NCBI RefSeq assembly: GCF_030816115.1
Contig: NZ_JAUSXQ010000001.1
Location: 1,798,001-1,862,000 of the forward strand
Direction of reading: 5' to 3'
DNA: 64,000 nucleotides
From: Chryseobacterium sp. W4I1
GTDB taxonomy: Bacteria; Bacteroidota; Bacteroidia; Flavobacteriales; Weeksellaceae
Shown: positions 31,886 through 41,184 of the stretch, piece after piece
Layout: each line of letters begins with the position of its first letter
Numbering within the stretch: position 1 is the stretch's first letter
Translations under genes and position numbers: made by a program
Notes under the pieces: model-generated
The model's input: the letters and a program-made list of their open reading frames with translations, nothing else
The model's database searches: none
What the model was told of the DNA's origin: nothing

Positions 31886-33049
31886 CTATTTCAGCATTTT
31901 TATTACAGTTTCAATTTCATCAGAAGTATTAAAATAATGTGGTGACAAGCGGATTGCCTTCTCTACATTTTTAAAGGTAAAATCGATCAGGGCATTACTT
32001 TTATTGCTTACCGAAAAGTATATCGTATTCTCTTTCAGTCTTCTGTAAATATTTTCAATACTTCCATCCTGTGCGCAGAAAGTAACAATACTGCTTAAGT
32101 TTTTTCCTTCATCCAAAACCCTTAAACCATTATTCTGTAACCCAATTCTCAGGTCTTTCGCTAATTGTAAGTTATAGTTTTCAATATTAGCCAAACCAAT
32201 ATTATTTGCATATTTCATTGCTTCCACCAATCCTAAAAGTGAACTTATAGAAGTTTCCCATTGCTCAAATCTTTTAGCAGTCGCAGACAGTTTATAATCA
32301 TTAAACTCTGTCCACTCAGCGCCACACATATCTAAAAATACCGGTGCCATATTTCTTTCCAGGACTCTATCCGAAACATATAGAAACCCTGTACCTCTAG
32401 GTCCCCGCATGAATTTCCGACCGGTAACCGTGAGAAAATCACAACCAATTTTCTCTACATCTACCACAAGTTGGCCTACCGACTGACAGGCATCCACAAG
32501 GTACAATACATCGTAACGGCGGCAAATCTTCCCTACTTCTTCCACATTCTGTATCAACCCGGAATTGGTTGGGATATGAGTTACTGAGACCAATTTTGGA
32601 TGGTGCTTTTTAATCAGATTTTCAAGATCCTCCAGATCAAGTTCGTGATCAGGAAGATTTTTAATCCTGATGATTTTGATTCCTATTTTTTTCTGCAGTG
32701 AAAAGAAAGCAATCTGGTTTGAGACATAATCATCATTGGTGGTAATAATAACATCGCCATTTTTAAAAGCAATACTGGATAAAGCCTTTGAATAGCCGTC
32801 TGTAGAACTTACCATACCAGCAATATTGTGAGGCTGCGTATTGATCAGTTTTGACGTTTCTGTGTAAAACCGTTGGATATGCTCTGTATTCCTGTCGGCA
32901 GCTTCATATCCTCCATGCTGCTGTTCCAGAAGAATATGATCAGTCATTGCTTTAACTACTACTTCAGGCATTAATGATCCTCCCGCACTGTTTAGAAATA
33001 TTTTGTCTGTACAACCTCGTGTATCCTGTCTGATGAGCTCCAAGTCCAT
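31886..33049 (-). CDS. Class V aminotransferase-like PLP enzyme
   Basis: A 387-residue fold-type I PLP enzyme close to cysteine desulfurase/isopenicillin epimerase-like proteins. It begins MDLELIRQDTRGCTDKIFLNSAG, has SSTDGYSKALSSIAF, VSVTHIPTNSGLIQNVEEVG, YLVDACQSVGQL with the PLP-binding Asp, and the lysine in TVTGRKFMRGPRGTG. An active-site cysteine loop of true desulfurases is not apparent, so the reaction is open. The gene comes after the tssG-N-K operon on the same strand, with a terminator between, so it is not part of that operon. Confidence 0.82.
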   Translation of the reverse strand: MDLELIRQDTRGCTDKIFLNSAGGSLMPEVVVKAMTDHILLEQQHGGYEAADRNTEHIQRFYTETSKLINTQPHNIAGMVSSTDGYSKALSSIAFKNGDVIITTNDDYVSNQIAFFSLQKKIGIKIIRIKNLPDHELDLEDLENLIKKHHPKLVSVTHIPTNSGLIQNVEEVGKICRRYDVLYLVDACQSVGQLVVDVEKIGCDFLTVTGRKFMRGPRGTGFLYVSDRVLERNMAPVFLDMCGAEWTEFNDYKLSATAKRFEQWETSISSLLGLVEAMKYANNIGLANIENYNLQLAKDLRIGLQNNGLRVLDEGKNLSSIVTFCAQDGSIENIYRRLKENTIYFSVSNKSNALIDFTFKNVEKAIRLSPHYFNTSDEIETVIKMLK

Positions 33050-33134
33050 ACTTATTTATTTTGGAATTGATAATAGTTGAGTTTAATTGGGAAATTAACT
33101 AATTTGTTTTATTTTTCTCTTATTAAGCAAAAAA

Positions 33135-33160
33135 AATCCCGGAAACTTCAGTCCGGGATT
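33135..33160. terminator. Terminator of the tssG-tssN-tssK operon
   Basis: AATCCCGG and CCGGGATT form an 8-bp stem; on the minus strand the stem is followed by a run of T. It ends the T6SS operon just after the tssK stop at 33178. Confidence 0.78.
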
Positions 33161-33177
33161 ATAATATTATTGTTCCA

Positions 33178-34317
33178 TTAATCCAAAACGCTCCAACCTC
33201 TCTTCGGATTGGTGTTTGAAGTAACTTCCTGTTCGTTCACAATGATATTTTCTTTTCTCTGACCGATATAATCAAGCTCGCTTAGTTTAGAGAAAATAAT
33301 TTCAAGGCTGCGAAGCATCTGCTGAATGTATAATAACGGTTCACCGCAATTGTGATGGTCATAATTGGTTTCTGCAACAATAGAAAGCTGGTTGAGTAAA
33401 GTATGAGGGGCAATTTCGCTCCATTCTAAACTATAATTCAACATTTCTTCCAGTTCGGCTGGTACCAGAAGCTGAGTAGAATTGTAAAGATGAAGAGCCA
33501 GTTTTGCAAATTCTTCAATCAAAAATACAGGCGGTTGCCAGGGAACAATATTTCTGAACTGGAAATACATATCTCCAAATGTATTGACCATGGTGGTACA
33601 CACAAACTTAACGTTTTGGGCAAGGGCCGTATTCTGGTTCTTATGAGATGCTTTCTGAATGATCTTAAAAGCATACTGCTGCAGGTTCCCAATAGATTTT
33701 GCATAGCTTCCGTAATAATCCAGCAATACAGGATGACTCTGAATTGAAGTACATGGTGGAATAAAATTAGAATCTACCTGTGCAATATTAGCTTTCAGGT
33801 CTACTTTTCCAATGATCAGGTAATTCCCTCCTGAATAGCTGCTGTTCAGTGAAGTTACAGGAAGCAGTTCAATATGGTGATTCGGCTGTGCATTGGGATG
33901 ACGTGGCGGAATCTCTTCAGGATCGATATCTCCAAAAGGGACTTTGTCAAAAGGGTTCACAGAGATCAGAATGTAATATTCACCGTCTGCCTGCTCTTCG
34001 CTCATTGATTTTGCCAGAGATTTAACGCTTACTCTTCTGTCGCTCAAATCTATACGGTACCCGGCCATGGTAATGGCACTGCATCTTTTGATTACCAGCT
34101 GTACATCATTCGTAGCGGTATTGTGAACATCAAAAATGGTTTTGTCCGTAAATTCATTGGAAATAGGCAAAAGTCCGTAATTATATGTGGTGATTCCAAG
34201 TGAACTGGAATCTCTGATGGTATCAATTAAAAAATTATCCTGATCATTAAGGTGTCTCTGGGAAACTTTCATCCCATCTACCCAGTTGATCGCAAAATGT
34301 TTAATAGGCTGTATCAT
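33178..34317 (-). CDS. tssK: T6SS baseplate protein TssK-like
   Basis: A 379-residue protein. The N-terminus has AINWVDGMKVSQRHLNDQDN (residues 9-28), the counterpart of the W-x-E-G-x-x-L-x-P-Q-H-F-Q-Q segment that begins TssK in other type VI systems; the later GGNYLIIGKVDL and IPPCTSIQSHPVLLDYYGSY parts also fit TssK. TssK links the baseplate to the membrane complex. It is the third gene of the tssG-tssN-tssK operon, with 26 bases after tssN, and a terminator follows. Bacteroidetes have the T6SSiii subtype, which lacks TssJ-L-M. No sheath, tube or ATPase gene is in this window. Confidence 0.72.
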   Translation of the reverse strand: MIQPIKHFAINWVDGMKVSQRHLNDQDNFLIDTIRDSSSLGITTYNYGLLPISNEFTDKTIFDVHNTATNDVQLVIKRCSAITMAGYRIDLSDRRVSVKSLAKSMSEEQADGEYYILISVNPFDKVPFGDIDPEEIPPRHPNAQPNHHIELLPVTSLNSSYSGGNYLIIGKVDLKANIAQVDSNFIPPCTSIQSHPVLLDYYGSYAKSIGNLQQYAFKIIQKASHKNQNTALAQNVKFVCTTMVNTFGDMYFQFRNIVPWQPPVFLIEEFAKLALHLYNSTQLLVPAELEEMLNYSLEWSEIAPHTLLNQLSIVAETNYDHHNCGEPLLYIQQMLRSLEIIFSKLSELDYIGQRKENIIVNEQEVTSNTNPKRGWSVLD

Positions 34318-34343
34318 ATGTAATACTTTTAAATTTTCGGTGA

Positions 34344-35246
34344 TTATGATTTTTTCAATATTCCTTCTTCCTCATGCTGGATAACCCTTTTGCAGATCAC
34401 CACTTCATTTTCTGAAATGCTGTTCGTAGAAATATCCTGGTCGAAATCAATATATTTTCTAAAACTGAAAAATGATTTTTTGGTGTAAAAAATCCAGTAA
34501 TAAGGTTCTTTTTCTATATCTGAAAGATGAATAATAGAGCCCGGGTTCTTGTGGTTATAGTCATCTACTACTCTGTAGAACCAGTCTCCAAAAGTGACTC
34601 CGGTCGGAAGTGTTTTGGCTTTGATTCTAAACCTGTTTGTGTCTTCAAGGTTCTTGCTCAGTTCAACATTCAATACCATTAATCTGTCAAAATCAGCACC
34701 TTCAAAATCAGGAAGTTTTTGATCCGGAGAATATCGCCAAGTTTTATAGATATCAAAAGGAATACTGATAAACTGAATATAGCAGTAATAAAATACCATG
34801 GGAACAACGAAAATCGCCATACTTGTGGCCGCCATCACGGCATATCCCGTTCCTTTGCTGATCCAGTTAAAGATCAGTGTAAATAAAAATCCACCAAAAA
34901 CAATGCACGCCAGCGAAAGTACAGATTCAAACAGGATACTCATCCCTACGGAATCAATATGCTTTCTGAAATATTTATGCAGTAAATTGACATGGATAAT
35001 CCCAAAAATAAGATAAATAACCTGTGCGATAAGATACCAGTACGGATTAAAAAGATTTCCGGCAAAGCCAAAAATACCCGGTAGAGCCAGGCACAGACTG
35101 CATAAAAGAAAATATATAATAATAACTTTAATTTTGATTGCAGGTTTGTTTCTTCTGATTATTCCCAGAATAAACATCATGATCAATGCAATTAAAGGCA
35201 TCAGAATATACCTTAAAAAAATACCTTTTACTGAAGAAATTTCCAT
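34344..35246 (-). CDS. tssN: T6SSiii membrane protein TssN-like
   Basis: A 300-residue membrane protein. Five hydrophobic segments lie in the first half (about residues 10-30, 38-58, 68-90, 100-125, 135-160), followed by a 140-residue soluble part with DKYKTWRY-like and FGDWFYRVVDDYNHKNPG segments. This is the shape of TssN, one of the proteins (with TssO, P, Q and R) specific to Bacteroidetes T6SSiii and thought to replace the TssJLM membrane complex. The call rests on the layout, the position between tssG and tssK, and recalled family features; I cannot run a search. Confidence 0.65.
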   Translation of the reverse strand: MEISSVKGIFLRYILMPLIALIMMFILGIIRRNKPAIKIKVIIIYFLLCSLCLALPGIFGFAGNLFNPYWYLIAQVIYLIFGIIHVNLLHKYFRKHIDSVGMSILFESVLSLACIVFGGFLFTLIFNWISKGTGYAVMAATSMAIFVVPMVFYYCYIQFISIPFDIYKTWRYSPDQKLPDFEGADFDRLMVLNVELSKNLEDTNRFRIKAKTLPTGVTFGDWFYRVVDDYNHKNPGSIIHLSDIEKEPYYWIFYTKKSFFSFRKYIDFDQDISTNSISENEVVICKRVIQHEEEGILKKS

Positions 35247-35300
35247 TAGCTTCTTTTCAAATTTATACTTGGTTATTAGTTGTAAATATAATAAATTATT

Positions 35301-36242
35301 TTACAGAAATGTAGAGTATCCGAGCCTGCTGGCATTTCTTTCATCATCTTCGAGACTGAACGAATATTCTTCTTTCTCTGTAATAAAATTCTCTACCACA
35401 TCTACCGTTACAGGAAGAAAATAATCATATAAAGCCTGTAATACATTTCTAAACGGACTCCCTGAAATATACTTTTTCATATCTGTATAAGGAATCGGGC
35501 CAATGTTCACTACCCAGTTTCGCTGCCCATCCATATGTCTTCCGCTGGGAATGTAGGTAACGCCCAGTTTTGAATTCCCCAGCAACATAGAATCATCATT
35601 TCTTTCAATTCTATCAATGATATTGGGTGTGAAAGTTACTTCAACCGGAACTTGCAGAAAAGCGCTCATACACCTTTCAAACCATCTTTTGTCTCCTCTT
35701 ATCTGGTGAAAAAATGGCAGAATATAAATAAAAATATAGGCGTTCTGCTGATCCAGCATTTTTATAACAGGCCAAAGCTCACTTACCGTTTCCAGAAGTG
35801 TATCTGTACTGCTTGAAATATCAAATTCGGATTCTTTGAGCAGAGAACTGATCTCTGTAAAAAAAACTTCCAGCTCAAAAGGACGGAAAAATTTCCGGGC
35901 ATCCTCTTCTACTCTTTTCTGCTTGCGGATCTCACGTACTACCGTATCCACATTTTTCCGGGAAGCTCCCAGAGAAGGCGGATGAAAGAGTCCTTCCGGA
36001 AGATAATCATAAATTCCTTCCCTGTAAGTCTCAATGGTGAATACTTCTTCATCAAACCCCAAATAACTGCTTGATATACTTTTGATATCCTTCAGGTAAG
36101 CACGGTCGTTGATGCCGATGCGCTCTATAAATATATTGCTTACCGCACGCTGATACTTCAAAAGGTTTACTGCTACAGCTTCCGCTTTGAAATCCGTTTG
36201 CAGCTTATTGTAATGCATGTCTACAATATTATTCTCATACAT
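35301..36242 (-). CDS. tssG: T6SS baseplate protein TssG-like
   Basis: A 313-residue soluble protein. The C-terminal part (residues 220-290) has LGNSKLGVTYIPSG, then WVVNIGPIPYTDMKKYISG and LYDYFLPVTVDVV, the pattern of the TssG wing (LGxxxxLG ... RLGPL ... LxxL). The N-terminal IYDYLPEGLFHPPSLGASRKN also fits the group. TssG forms the baseplate wedge with TssF and TssE, which are not in this window. First gene of the tssG-tssN-tssK operon; the upstream 450 bases are non-coding, so the operon starts here with no other tss gene in front. Confidence 0.7.
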   Translation of the reverse strand: MYENNIVDMHYNKLQTDFKAEAVAVNLLKYQRAVSNIFIERIGINDRAYLKDIKSISSSYLGFDEEVFTIETYREGIYDYLPEGLFHPPSLGASRKNVDTVVREIRKQKRVEEDARKFFRPFELEVFFTEISSLLKESEFDISSSTDTLLETVSELWPVIKMLDQQNAYIFIYILPFFHQIRGDKRWFERCMSAFLQVPVEVTFTPNIIDRIERNDDSMLLGNSKLGVTYIPSGRHMDGQRNWVVNIGPIPYTDMKKYISGSPFRNVLQALYDYFLPVTVDVVENFITEKEEYSFSLEDDERNASRLGYSTFL

Positions 36243-36755
36243 AGTGTTTGCTGTGATTATGACTTGTAAAGATAATATTTCTCATAAGTTTGAAAAAATA
36301 TTTACCTGTTAAATTTCTTCTAAAAATAGTAATTTATTGACATTAAAAGGAATAATCATTAATAAATTCCGTGAAAATACGGTAAACAATGCTTTCTTAC
36401 GTTAAATCATCAATATTTAACATTCAAAAATGGAAGCTGATGGATAAGGTGTTACAATTTTGATCCATCCTTCATCCAAAAATATCATAGGATTGTATGC
36501 AAACTAAAATCCAAGTTATTATTGAAAACGATTTAATAATGACTTGATCAGGCATCTATAATGAATACTATCCTGTAAATTGTACTTTTGAATCTTAATA
36601 ATTCCCTGACATCATTAAAAACAACAATGCCTTATCTTGAACATAGGTTATTTAGATTAAATTTTATTAATATCCTTTAGATAAGAAATTGTTTATAATT
36701 GATGCTCATTCGGAAACCGGGCCGTATCTTTGCAGCTTATAAAATGTTATTTATA
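36243..36755. other. Non-coding 513-base divergent region with the nuclease promoter
   Basis: It separates the tssG operon from the S1/P1 nuclease gene. Visible are an ATGGAT/ATCCAT inverted repeat around 36440-36465 and the TATCTTTGCA promoter of the nuclease. On the minus strand, TATCTTTA (complement of 36267-36274) is a one-mismatch candidate for the tssG promoter. No gene is supported. Confidence 0.55.
36699..36734 (+). promoter_or_regulatory. Promoter of the S1/P1 nuclease gene
   Basis: TTG at 36699-36701 and TATCTTTGCA at 36725-36734, 23 bases apart, a full match to the Bacteroidetes consensus. It lies inside the upstream extension of the open frame, so the protein starts at 36756 instead. 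Confidence 0.7.
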
Positions 36756-37547
36756 ATGAAAAGTATTTATTCTAAAATTCTGATTTTAGCATTCATTTCA
36801 TCTTCACTTTATTCCTATGCATGGGGACTGACTGGCCACAGAGTGATCGCAGAGATCGCAGAAAACCACCTTTCCGGCAAAGCGAGAAGAGAGATCAGAA
36901 AGATCATGGGGAAAGAACGTCTTGCCTATTGGGCCAACTGGCCGGATTTTATTAAATCTGATACCACAGGCGTATGGAAGCAGGCTTCAGCATGGCATTA
37001 TGTAAATGTTGATCCACAGGCAGATTTTAAAACTTTTGACCAGAACTTAAAAATGCAGGCAGGTCCAAGTCTTTTTACGCAGGTGAACACACTATCCAGC
37101 CAGATTAAAGACGAAAAAACTTCCGAAAAAGACAGAAAAATTGCTCTGATCTTCCTGATTCATATAATGGGAGACCTAGCGCAGCCACTTCACGTTGGAA
37201 GGGCTGATGACCTTGGAGGAAACAAGATTAATGTGACTTATTTCGGGGAGAAAACCAATCTTCATTCGGTATGGGACGGAAAACTGGTAGATTCGCAAAA
37301 ATACAGCTATACAGAATACGCTCATCTTTTAGACATCAAATCTAAAGATGAAGTAAAGCAGATCCAGACAGGAACTGTAGAAGACTGGCTGTATGACTCT
37401 CACAAGATTGCTAATAAGATCTACGCACAGACTCCAAACGATTCAAAATTATCTTACGATTATCAGTATAAATTCAATGAAACAGTTGAAAGACAGCTTC
37501 TTTACGGGGGGTTGAGACTGGCAAAATTATTGAATGATTTGTTTTAA
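36756..37547 (+). CDS. S1/P1 family zinc nuclease
   Basis: A 263-residue secreted nuclease. The signal peptide runs over residues 1-22 and ends SLYSYA, so the mature protein starts with Trp23, whose free amino group and carbonyl bind zinc in this family. Other ligands: His in GLTGHRVIAEIAENHL, Asp in WANWPDFIKSD, His in WHYVNVD, IHIMGDLAQPLHVGRADD with His and Asp, and NLHSVWD. These bind three zinc ions and cut single-stranded nucleic acids in the periplasm or outside. The family likely allows use of external DNA/RNA phosphate. Single gene; the frame 19 codons longer is ruled out by the promoter position. Confidence 0.9.
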   Translation: MKSIYSKILILAFISSSLYSYAWGLTGHRVIAEIAENHLSGKARREIRKIMGKERLAYWANWPDFIKSDTTGVWKQASAWHYVNVDPQADFKTFDQNLKMQAGPSLFTQVNTLSSQIKDEKTSEKDRKIALIFLIHIMGDLAQPLHVGRADDLGGNKINVTYFGEKTNLHSVWDGKLVDSQKYSYTEYAHLLDIKSKDEVKQIQTGTVEDWLYDSHKIANKIYAQTPNDSKLSYDYQYKFNETVERQLLYGGLRLAKLLNDLF

Positions 37548-37755
37548 TTAAGGTACTGGTTGCTAGATATGACCAGTCAATAAAATAATTAAGCGGAACT
37601 TTGGTTTCGCTTTTTTTGTTTCTTTAAATCATACTTAATTTAATCCCATATCCACTCCGATTTCTTCTAATTTAAAAAATAATTAAAACTGGTGTAACCT
37701 TTGTATCATTTCATACGTATTATATATAGTAACTCTTTTTTGAGGATAAAAATAG

Positions 37756-38622
37756 ATGAGACAATTAAAAATCACTAAGCAGGTTACCAACAGGGAAACT
37801 GCTTCATTAGACAAGTATTTGCAGGAAATTGGTAAAGTGGAACTGATTACTGCGGACGAAGAAGTAGATTTGGCACAAAAAATACGTGCGGGCGACAGAG
37901 CAGCACTGGAGAAATTAATCAAAGCCAACCTTCGTTTCGTAGTTTCTGTATCTAAACAATACCAAAATCAAGGTCTTTCTTTACCCGATTTAATTAATGA
38001 AGGTAATTTAGGACTGATGAAAGCGGCAAAAAGGTACGATGAAACTAGAGGTTTCAAATTTATCTCTTACGCGGTGTGGTGGATTCGTCAGTCAATTTTA
38101 CAGGCTTTAGCTGAGCAGTCAAGAATTGTAAGGCTTCCTTTAAATAAGATTGGATCTATCAACAAAATTAATAAGGCATACGCTCACCTTGAGCAGGAAA
38201 ATGAAAGACCACCTTCTCCGGAAGAATTGGCTGAAGTTCTTGACATGAGCGAGGAAGATATTAAAGAATCGATGAAAAACTCCGGAAGACACCTGTCCAT
38301 GGATGCACCTTTAGTAGAAGGTGAAGATTCTAATCTTTATGATGTATTACGTTCAGGAGAATCTCCAAGTCCGGATAAAGATTTGATGCTTGAATCTCTA
38401 CAAATTGAGATTGAAAGAGCATTGAATACTTTGACTCCAAGAGAGGCTGATTTGGTAAGATTGTACTTCGGATTGAACGGAAAACACCCGATGACTTTAG
38501 AGGAAATTGGTGAGACTTTCGATCTTACAAGAGAGAGAGTTCGTCAGATTAAAGAAAAAGCGATCAAGAGATTGAAGCACAATACCAGAAGTAAGATTCT
38601 AAAATCTTATTTAGGTAAATAA
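37756..38622 (+). CDS. rpoD: Primary sigma factor RpoD (sigma A), short Bacteroidetes type
   Basis: A 288-residue sigma-70 factor, short because region 1.1 and the long non-conserved part are absent, which is normal in Bacteroidetes. Order: residues 1-40 region 1.2 ([19 protein letters not shown]), region 2 with [20 protein letters not shown] and [19 protein letters not shown], region 2.3/2.4 [21 protein letters not shown], region 3 around residues 120-180, and region 4 helix-turn-helix ([21 protein letters not shown]). It recognises the TTG/TAnnTTTG promoters seen elsewhere in this window. Single gene with its own terminator. Confidence 0.96.
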   Translation: MRQLKITKQVTNRETASLDKYLQEIGKVELITADEEVDLAQKIRAGDRAALEKLIKANLRFVVSVSKQYQNQGLSLPDLINEGNLGLMKAAKRYDETRGFKFISYAVWWIRQSILQALAEQSRIVRLPLNKIGSINKINKAYAHLEQENERPPSPEELAEVLDMSEEDIKESMKNSGRHLSMDAPLVEGEDSNLYDVLRSGESPSPDKDLMLESLQIEIERALNTLTPREADLVRLYFGLNGKHPMTLEEIGETFDLTRERVRQIKEKAIKRLKHNTRSKILKSYLGK

Positions 38623-38644
38623 ATTTATCGCAAAACAATGTATG

Positions 38645-38674
38645 CGGAGTCTGTTTTCAGGCTCCGTTTTTTTT
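38645..38674 (+). terminator. Terminator after rpoD
   Basis: CGGAGtCTG and CAGgCTCCG form an imperfect stem with a TTTT loop, followed by eight T. It begins 23 bases after the rpoD stop. Confidence 0.85.
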
Positions 38675-38730
38675 GTAACAATTTTACGAGTATCTTCAAC
38701 TAATAAGAAATAATACCATTCTAAAAACTT

Positions 38731-39321
38731 ATGAAAAAAATACTTTTTGCTTCTGCCCTAGCTGTGGCAGTGCTTTCCTGTAAAGAAAACAAATTTAAAA
38801 ATGCAGCAGCTGTAGAAAATGCCGTTGATAATACAGATTCTAAGCTGTCCTCAACAAGGTTTAGTAAAGGCCAAAATATGCTTGATGCAATTTATTATGA
38901 GCAAATTAAAAATGATGAAAGTCTAAAAAGGCTGGACAAAAAAATTATTCTATTACAGGAAGATAGCCGTAAAGTCAAAGACTTATATAAAGATATACTC
39001 CGTAAAAACGATGAATATTATTCTGATGCTGAATATGGAGCGAAAACTATTAATGATTCAATCTTAAGAAAACAGCTTACTAATTTAGTAAAAGAAAGTT
39101 CGGATAAATATCATGGGAAAACACAAAAATTAAAAGAGCTTACCTTTCAAATCAATCGAAATAACCTAAGCATTTACAGTTACTATATTGCCTTCAAAAT
39201 CAGAAAAACACTTCCTGAAATCGAAAAATACCAGAATGCACATCCTCTGAAAACAGACAGTCTGGAACATTTCATCAATAAACAGAATCAATTACTGAAC
39301 GAACTGAAAAAATTGAAATAA
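38731..39321 (+). CDS. Putative lipoprotein, helical
   Basis: A 196-residue exported protein. MKKILFASALAVAVLSC is a lipoprotein signal with the lipid-bearing Cys17. The remainder is almost entirely charged helix (SLKRLDKKIILLQEDSRKVK and KLKELTFQINRNNLSIYSYY), probably a coiled coil. No family is recognised. The next gene (GNAT) begins 4 bases after its stop, and the FAD monooxygenase is 20 bases beyond that, so the three could be co-transcribed, though they share no obvious function. Confidence 0.75.
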   Translation: MKKILFASALAVAVLSCKENKFKNAAAVENAVDNTDSKLSSTRFSKGQNMLDAIYYEQIKNDESLKRLDKKIILLQEDSRKVKDLYKDILRKNDEYYSDAEYGAKTINDSILRKQLTNLVKESSDKYHGKTQKLKELTFQINRNNLSIYSYYIAFKIRKTLPEIEKYQNAHPLKTDSLEHFINKQNQLLNELKKLK

Positions 39322-39325
39322 AACA

Positions 39326-39823
39326 ATGAATTACACCACAAAATGGCTTTCCGATACTACCCGAACTGAAGAACTGGTCGATTTTTTCATCACCCATAAA
39401 ACAGATTCCTATATTTCTCACGGCGAAATTATTTCCGGAAGAGCCTTAGATTCAAACCATTGGAATCCTGACCTTAAAGAGATCTTAACGGCACAGTTTG
39501 ATTCCGGCTTTAATGCTGATCAGAATTCAAAATTAAACATTCTAATTGCTGAAAATGAAGCGGGAAAAATCATAGGAATGCTGGTTTTCAATATTATTCA
39601 AGGGTTTAAAAATTATGCAGTACTGGAAGATATGCTTTTAGACCAATCGCTCAGAGGTCAATCACTCGGAAGCACCCTGTTGGAAAAAGCTGTGGAAGAA
39701 TCTAAAAACTGGAATATCAGCTTTATGATGCTGGAAAGCGGGCTCAACAATACAGGAGCTCATCATTTCTTCAATAAATACGGATTTAAAAAAGTATCTG
39801 AGAATTATATTTTAACCCTATAA
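39326..39823 (+). CDS. GNAT family N-acetyltransferase
   Basis: A 165-residue acetyl-CoA-dependent acetyltransferase. It contains IIGMLVFNIIQGFKNYAVLEDMLLDQSLRGQSLGS, where SLRGQSLGS is the pyrophosphate-binding R/Q-x-x-G-x-G/A loop (Arg-Gly-Gln-Ser-Leu-Gly), and NNTGAHHFFNKYGFKKVSE, the usual end of the GNAT fold. Substrate unknown. Located between the helical lipoprotein and the FAD monooxygenase genes, 4 and 20 bases from them. Confidence 0.88.
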   Translation: MNYTTKWLSDTTRTEELVDFFITHKTDSYISHGEIISGRALDSNHWNPDLKEILTAQFDSGFNADQNSKLNILIAENEAGKIIGMLVFNIIQGFKNYAVLEDMLLDQSLRGQSLGSTLLEKAVEESKNWNISFMMLESGLNNTGAHHFFNKYGFKKVSENYILTL

Positions 39824-39843
39824 AAAAATCAAAACCAATTCTG

Positions 39844-40962
39844 ATGGACAATATCTCAATCATAGGAGCAGGAATTGGCGGGCTTAGTCTGGGAAATATC
39901 CTGAAACAGCATCAGCTTGACTTTACGATTTATGAATCTGTTCCTGAAATAAAACCTGTGGGAGCAGGAATTATGATGGCCATCAATGCTATGCAGGTCT
40001 TTGACAGATTGGGGTTAAAGGAACAAATTGAGAACGCAGGAAATAAGATCCACGGCATTTCTATAACAGACGAATCTTTAAAACCCATCACAAAAACCAG
40101 TATTCTTGCGCTGGAAAAAAAATACAATTCCTGCAATGTTGCAATTCACAGGGCAGAACTTCAGAAAATTCTGGCAGAAAACATCGGATATGAACATATT
40201 CAGCTCAATCACTCTTTAAGTAAGATTGAAAATAAAGACCATTACTCCTTACATTTTGAAAATGGGGTTCAGGTAGAAAGTCAAATAGTTTTTGGCGCAG
40301 ACGGGATAAAATCTAAGATCAGAGATCAGATCCTGGGAACAGGAAACATCCGTAGTGCAGGGCAGAAATGCTGGCGCGGACTGGTAACATTTGATTTACC
40401 ACAGCAATTTAATCAGGAAGCCATTGAAATGTGGGGAAAGGGAAAGCGCTTCGGTTTTGTGAAGATTTCAGACACCAAGTTGTATTGGTATGCTTTGGTT
40501 AACGAAAGAAAACACAAACGTTATTTGGAACCATGTGATTATTTTGAAGATTTTCACCCTCTTGTTTTGAACATTCTTGAAGCAACTTTAGAAGAAAATA
40601 TTATTCTTAATGATATTATTGATCTCTCTCCTATTCCTTTGTGGCATTCTGAGAATCTGTGTCTGATTGGAGATGCAGCTCACGCCACTACCCCCAATAT
40701 GGGACAAGGTGCCTGTCAAGCAATTGAAGATGCCTATATCATTGGCCGATTATTAGAAACCAGTCAGAATTTCAATGCTGTTTTTGAACAGTTTCAGAAG
40801 ATCAGACAGAAAAAGGTAAACTATATTGTGGATACAAGCTGGAATATCGGGAAAATATCACAATGGGAAAAAGGAAATACATTGCGGAATTTCTTGATGA
40901 GGCTAATTCCGGAAAATACCAATCAAAAAATGGCAGAGAAAATCATTCAGCTGGAAATTTAA
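39844..40962 (+). CDS. FAD-dependent monooxygenase
   Basis: A 372-residue class A flavin monooxygenase. ISIIGAGIGGLSLGNIL (residues 4-20) binds FAD, GADGIKSKIRD (around 150-160) is the DG motif, and LCLIGDAAHATTPNMGQGACQAIEDAYIIG is the GD motif that also contacts FAD. The overall shape fits TetX/salicylate hydroxylase-like enzymes that hydroxylate aromatic or similar substrates with NAD(P)H and oxygen. I do not see the specific tetracycline-pocket residues, so I do not call it TetX. Third gene of a possible operon. Confidence 0.88.
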   Translation: MDNISIIGAGIGGLSLGNILKQHQLDFTIYESVPEIKPVGAGIMMAINAMQVFDRLGLKEQIENAGNKIHGISITDESLKPITKTSILALEKKYNSCNVAIHRAELQKILAENIGYEHIQLNHSLSKIENKDHYSLHFENGVQVESQIVFGADGIKSKIRDQILGTGNIRSAGQKCWRGLVTFDLPQQFNQEAIEMWGKGKRFGFVKISDTKLYWYALVNERKHKRYLEPCDYFEDFHPLVLNILEATLEENIILNDIIDLSPIPLWHSENLCLIGDAAHATTPNMGQGACQAIEDAYIIGRLLETSQNFNAVFEQFQKIRQKKVNYIVDTSWNIGKISQWEKGNTLRNFLMRLIPENTNQKMAEKIIQLEI

Positions 40963-41184
40963 ACTTTATTCTCAGGCAGATCATCAAAACTGTATTGAAT
41001 ATGGCTAAAAATAGAAATAACCATTCTGAACTGCAGCACTTTGCCCTATCACTAAAGCCTTAAGCATAACTTCTTCGCTATTCCGTATCAATTGCTGTAA
41101 CATTCGCAAAACAATAACTACCAATCAGATATACTCTCCTATAAAATCCATGGAGGAATATTACCATATCATAAATTTTTAAAA

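Noticed and set aside
39844..40962. The FAD monooxygenase as a tetracycline destructase (TetX).
   Set aside because: Only general class A monooxygenase motifs are visible; I could not confirm tetracycline-specific residues, and the context gives no resistance genes.
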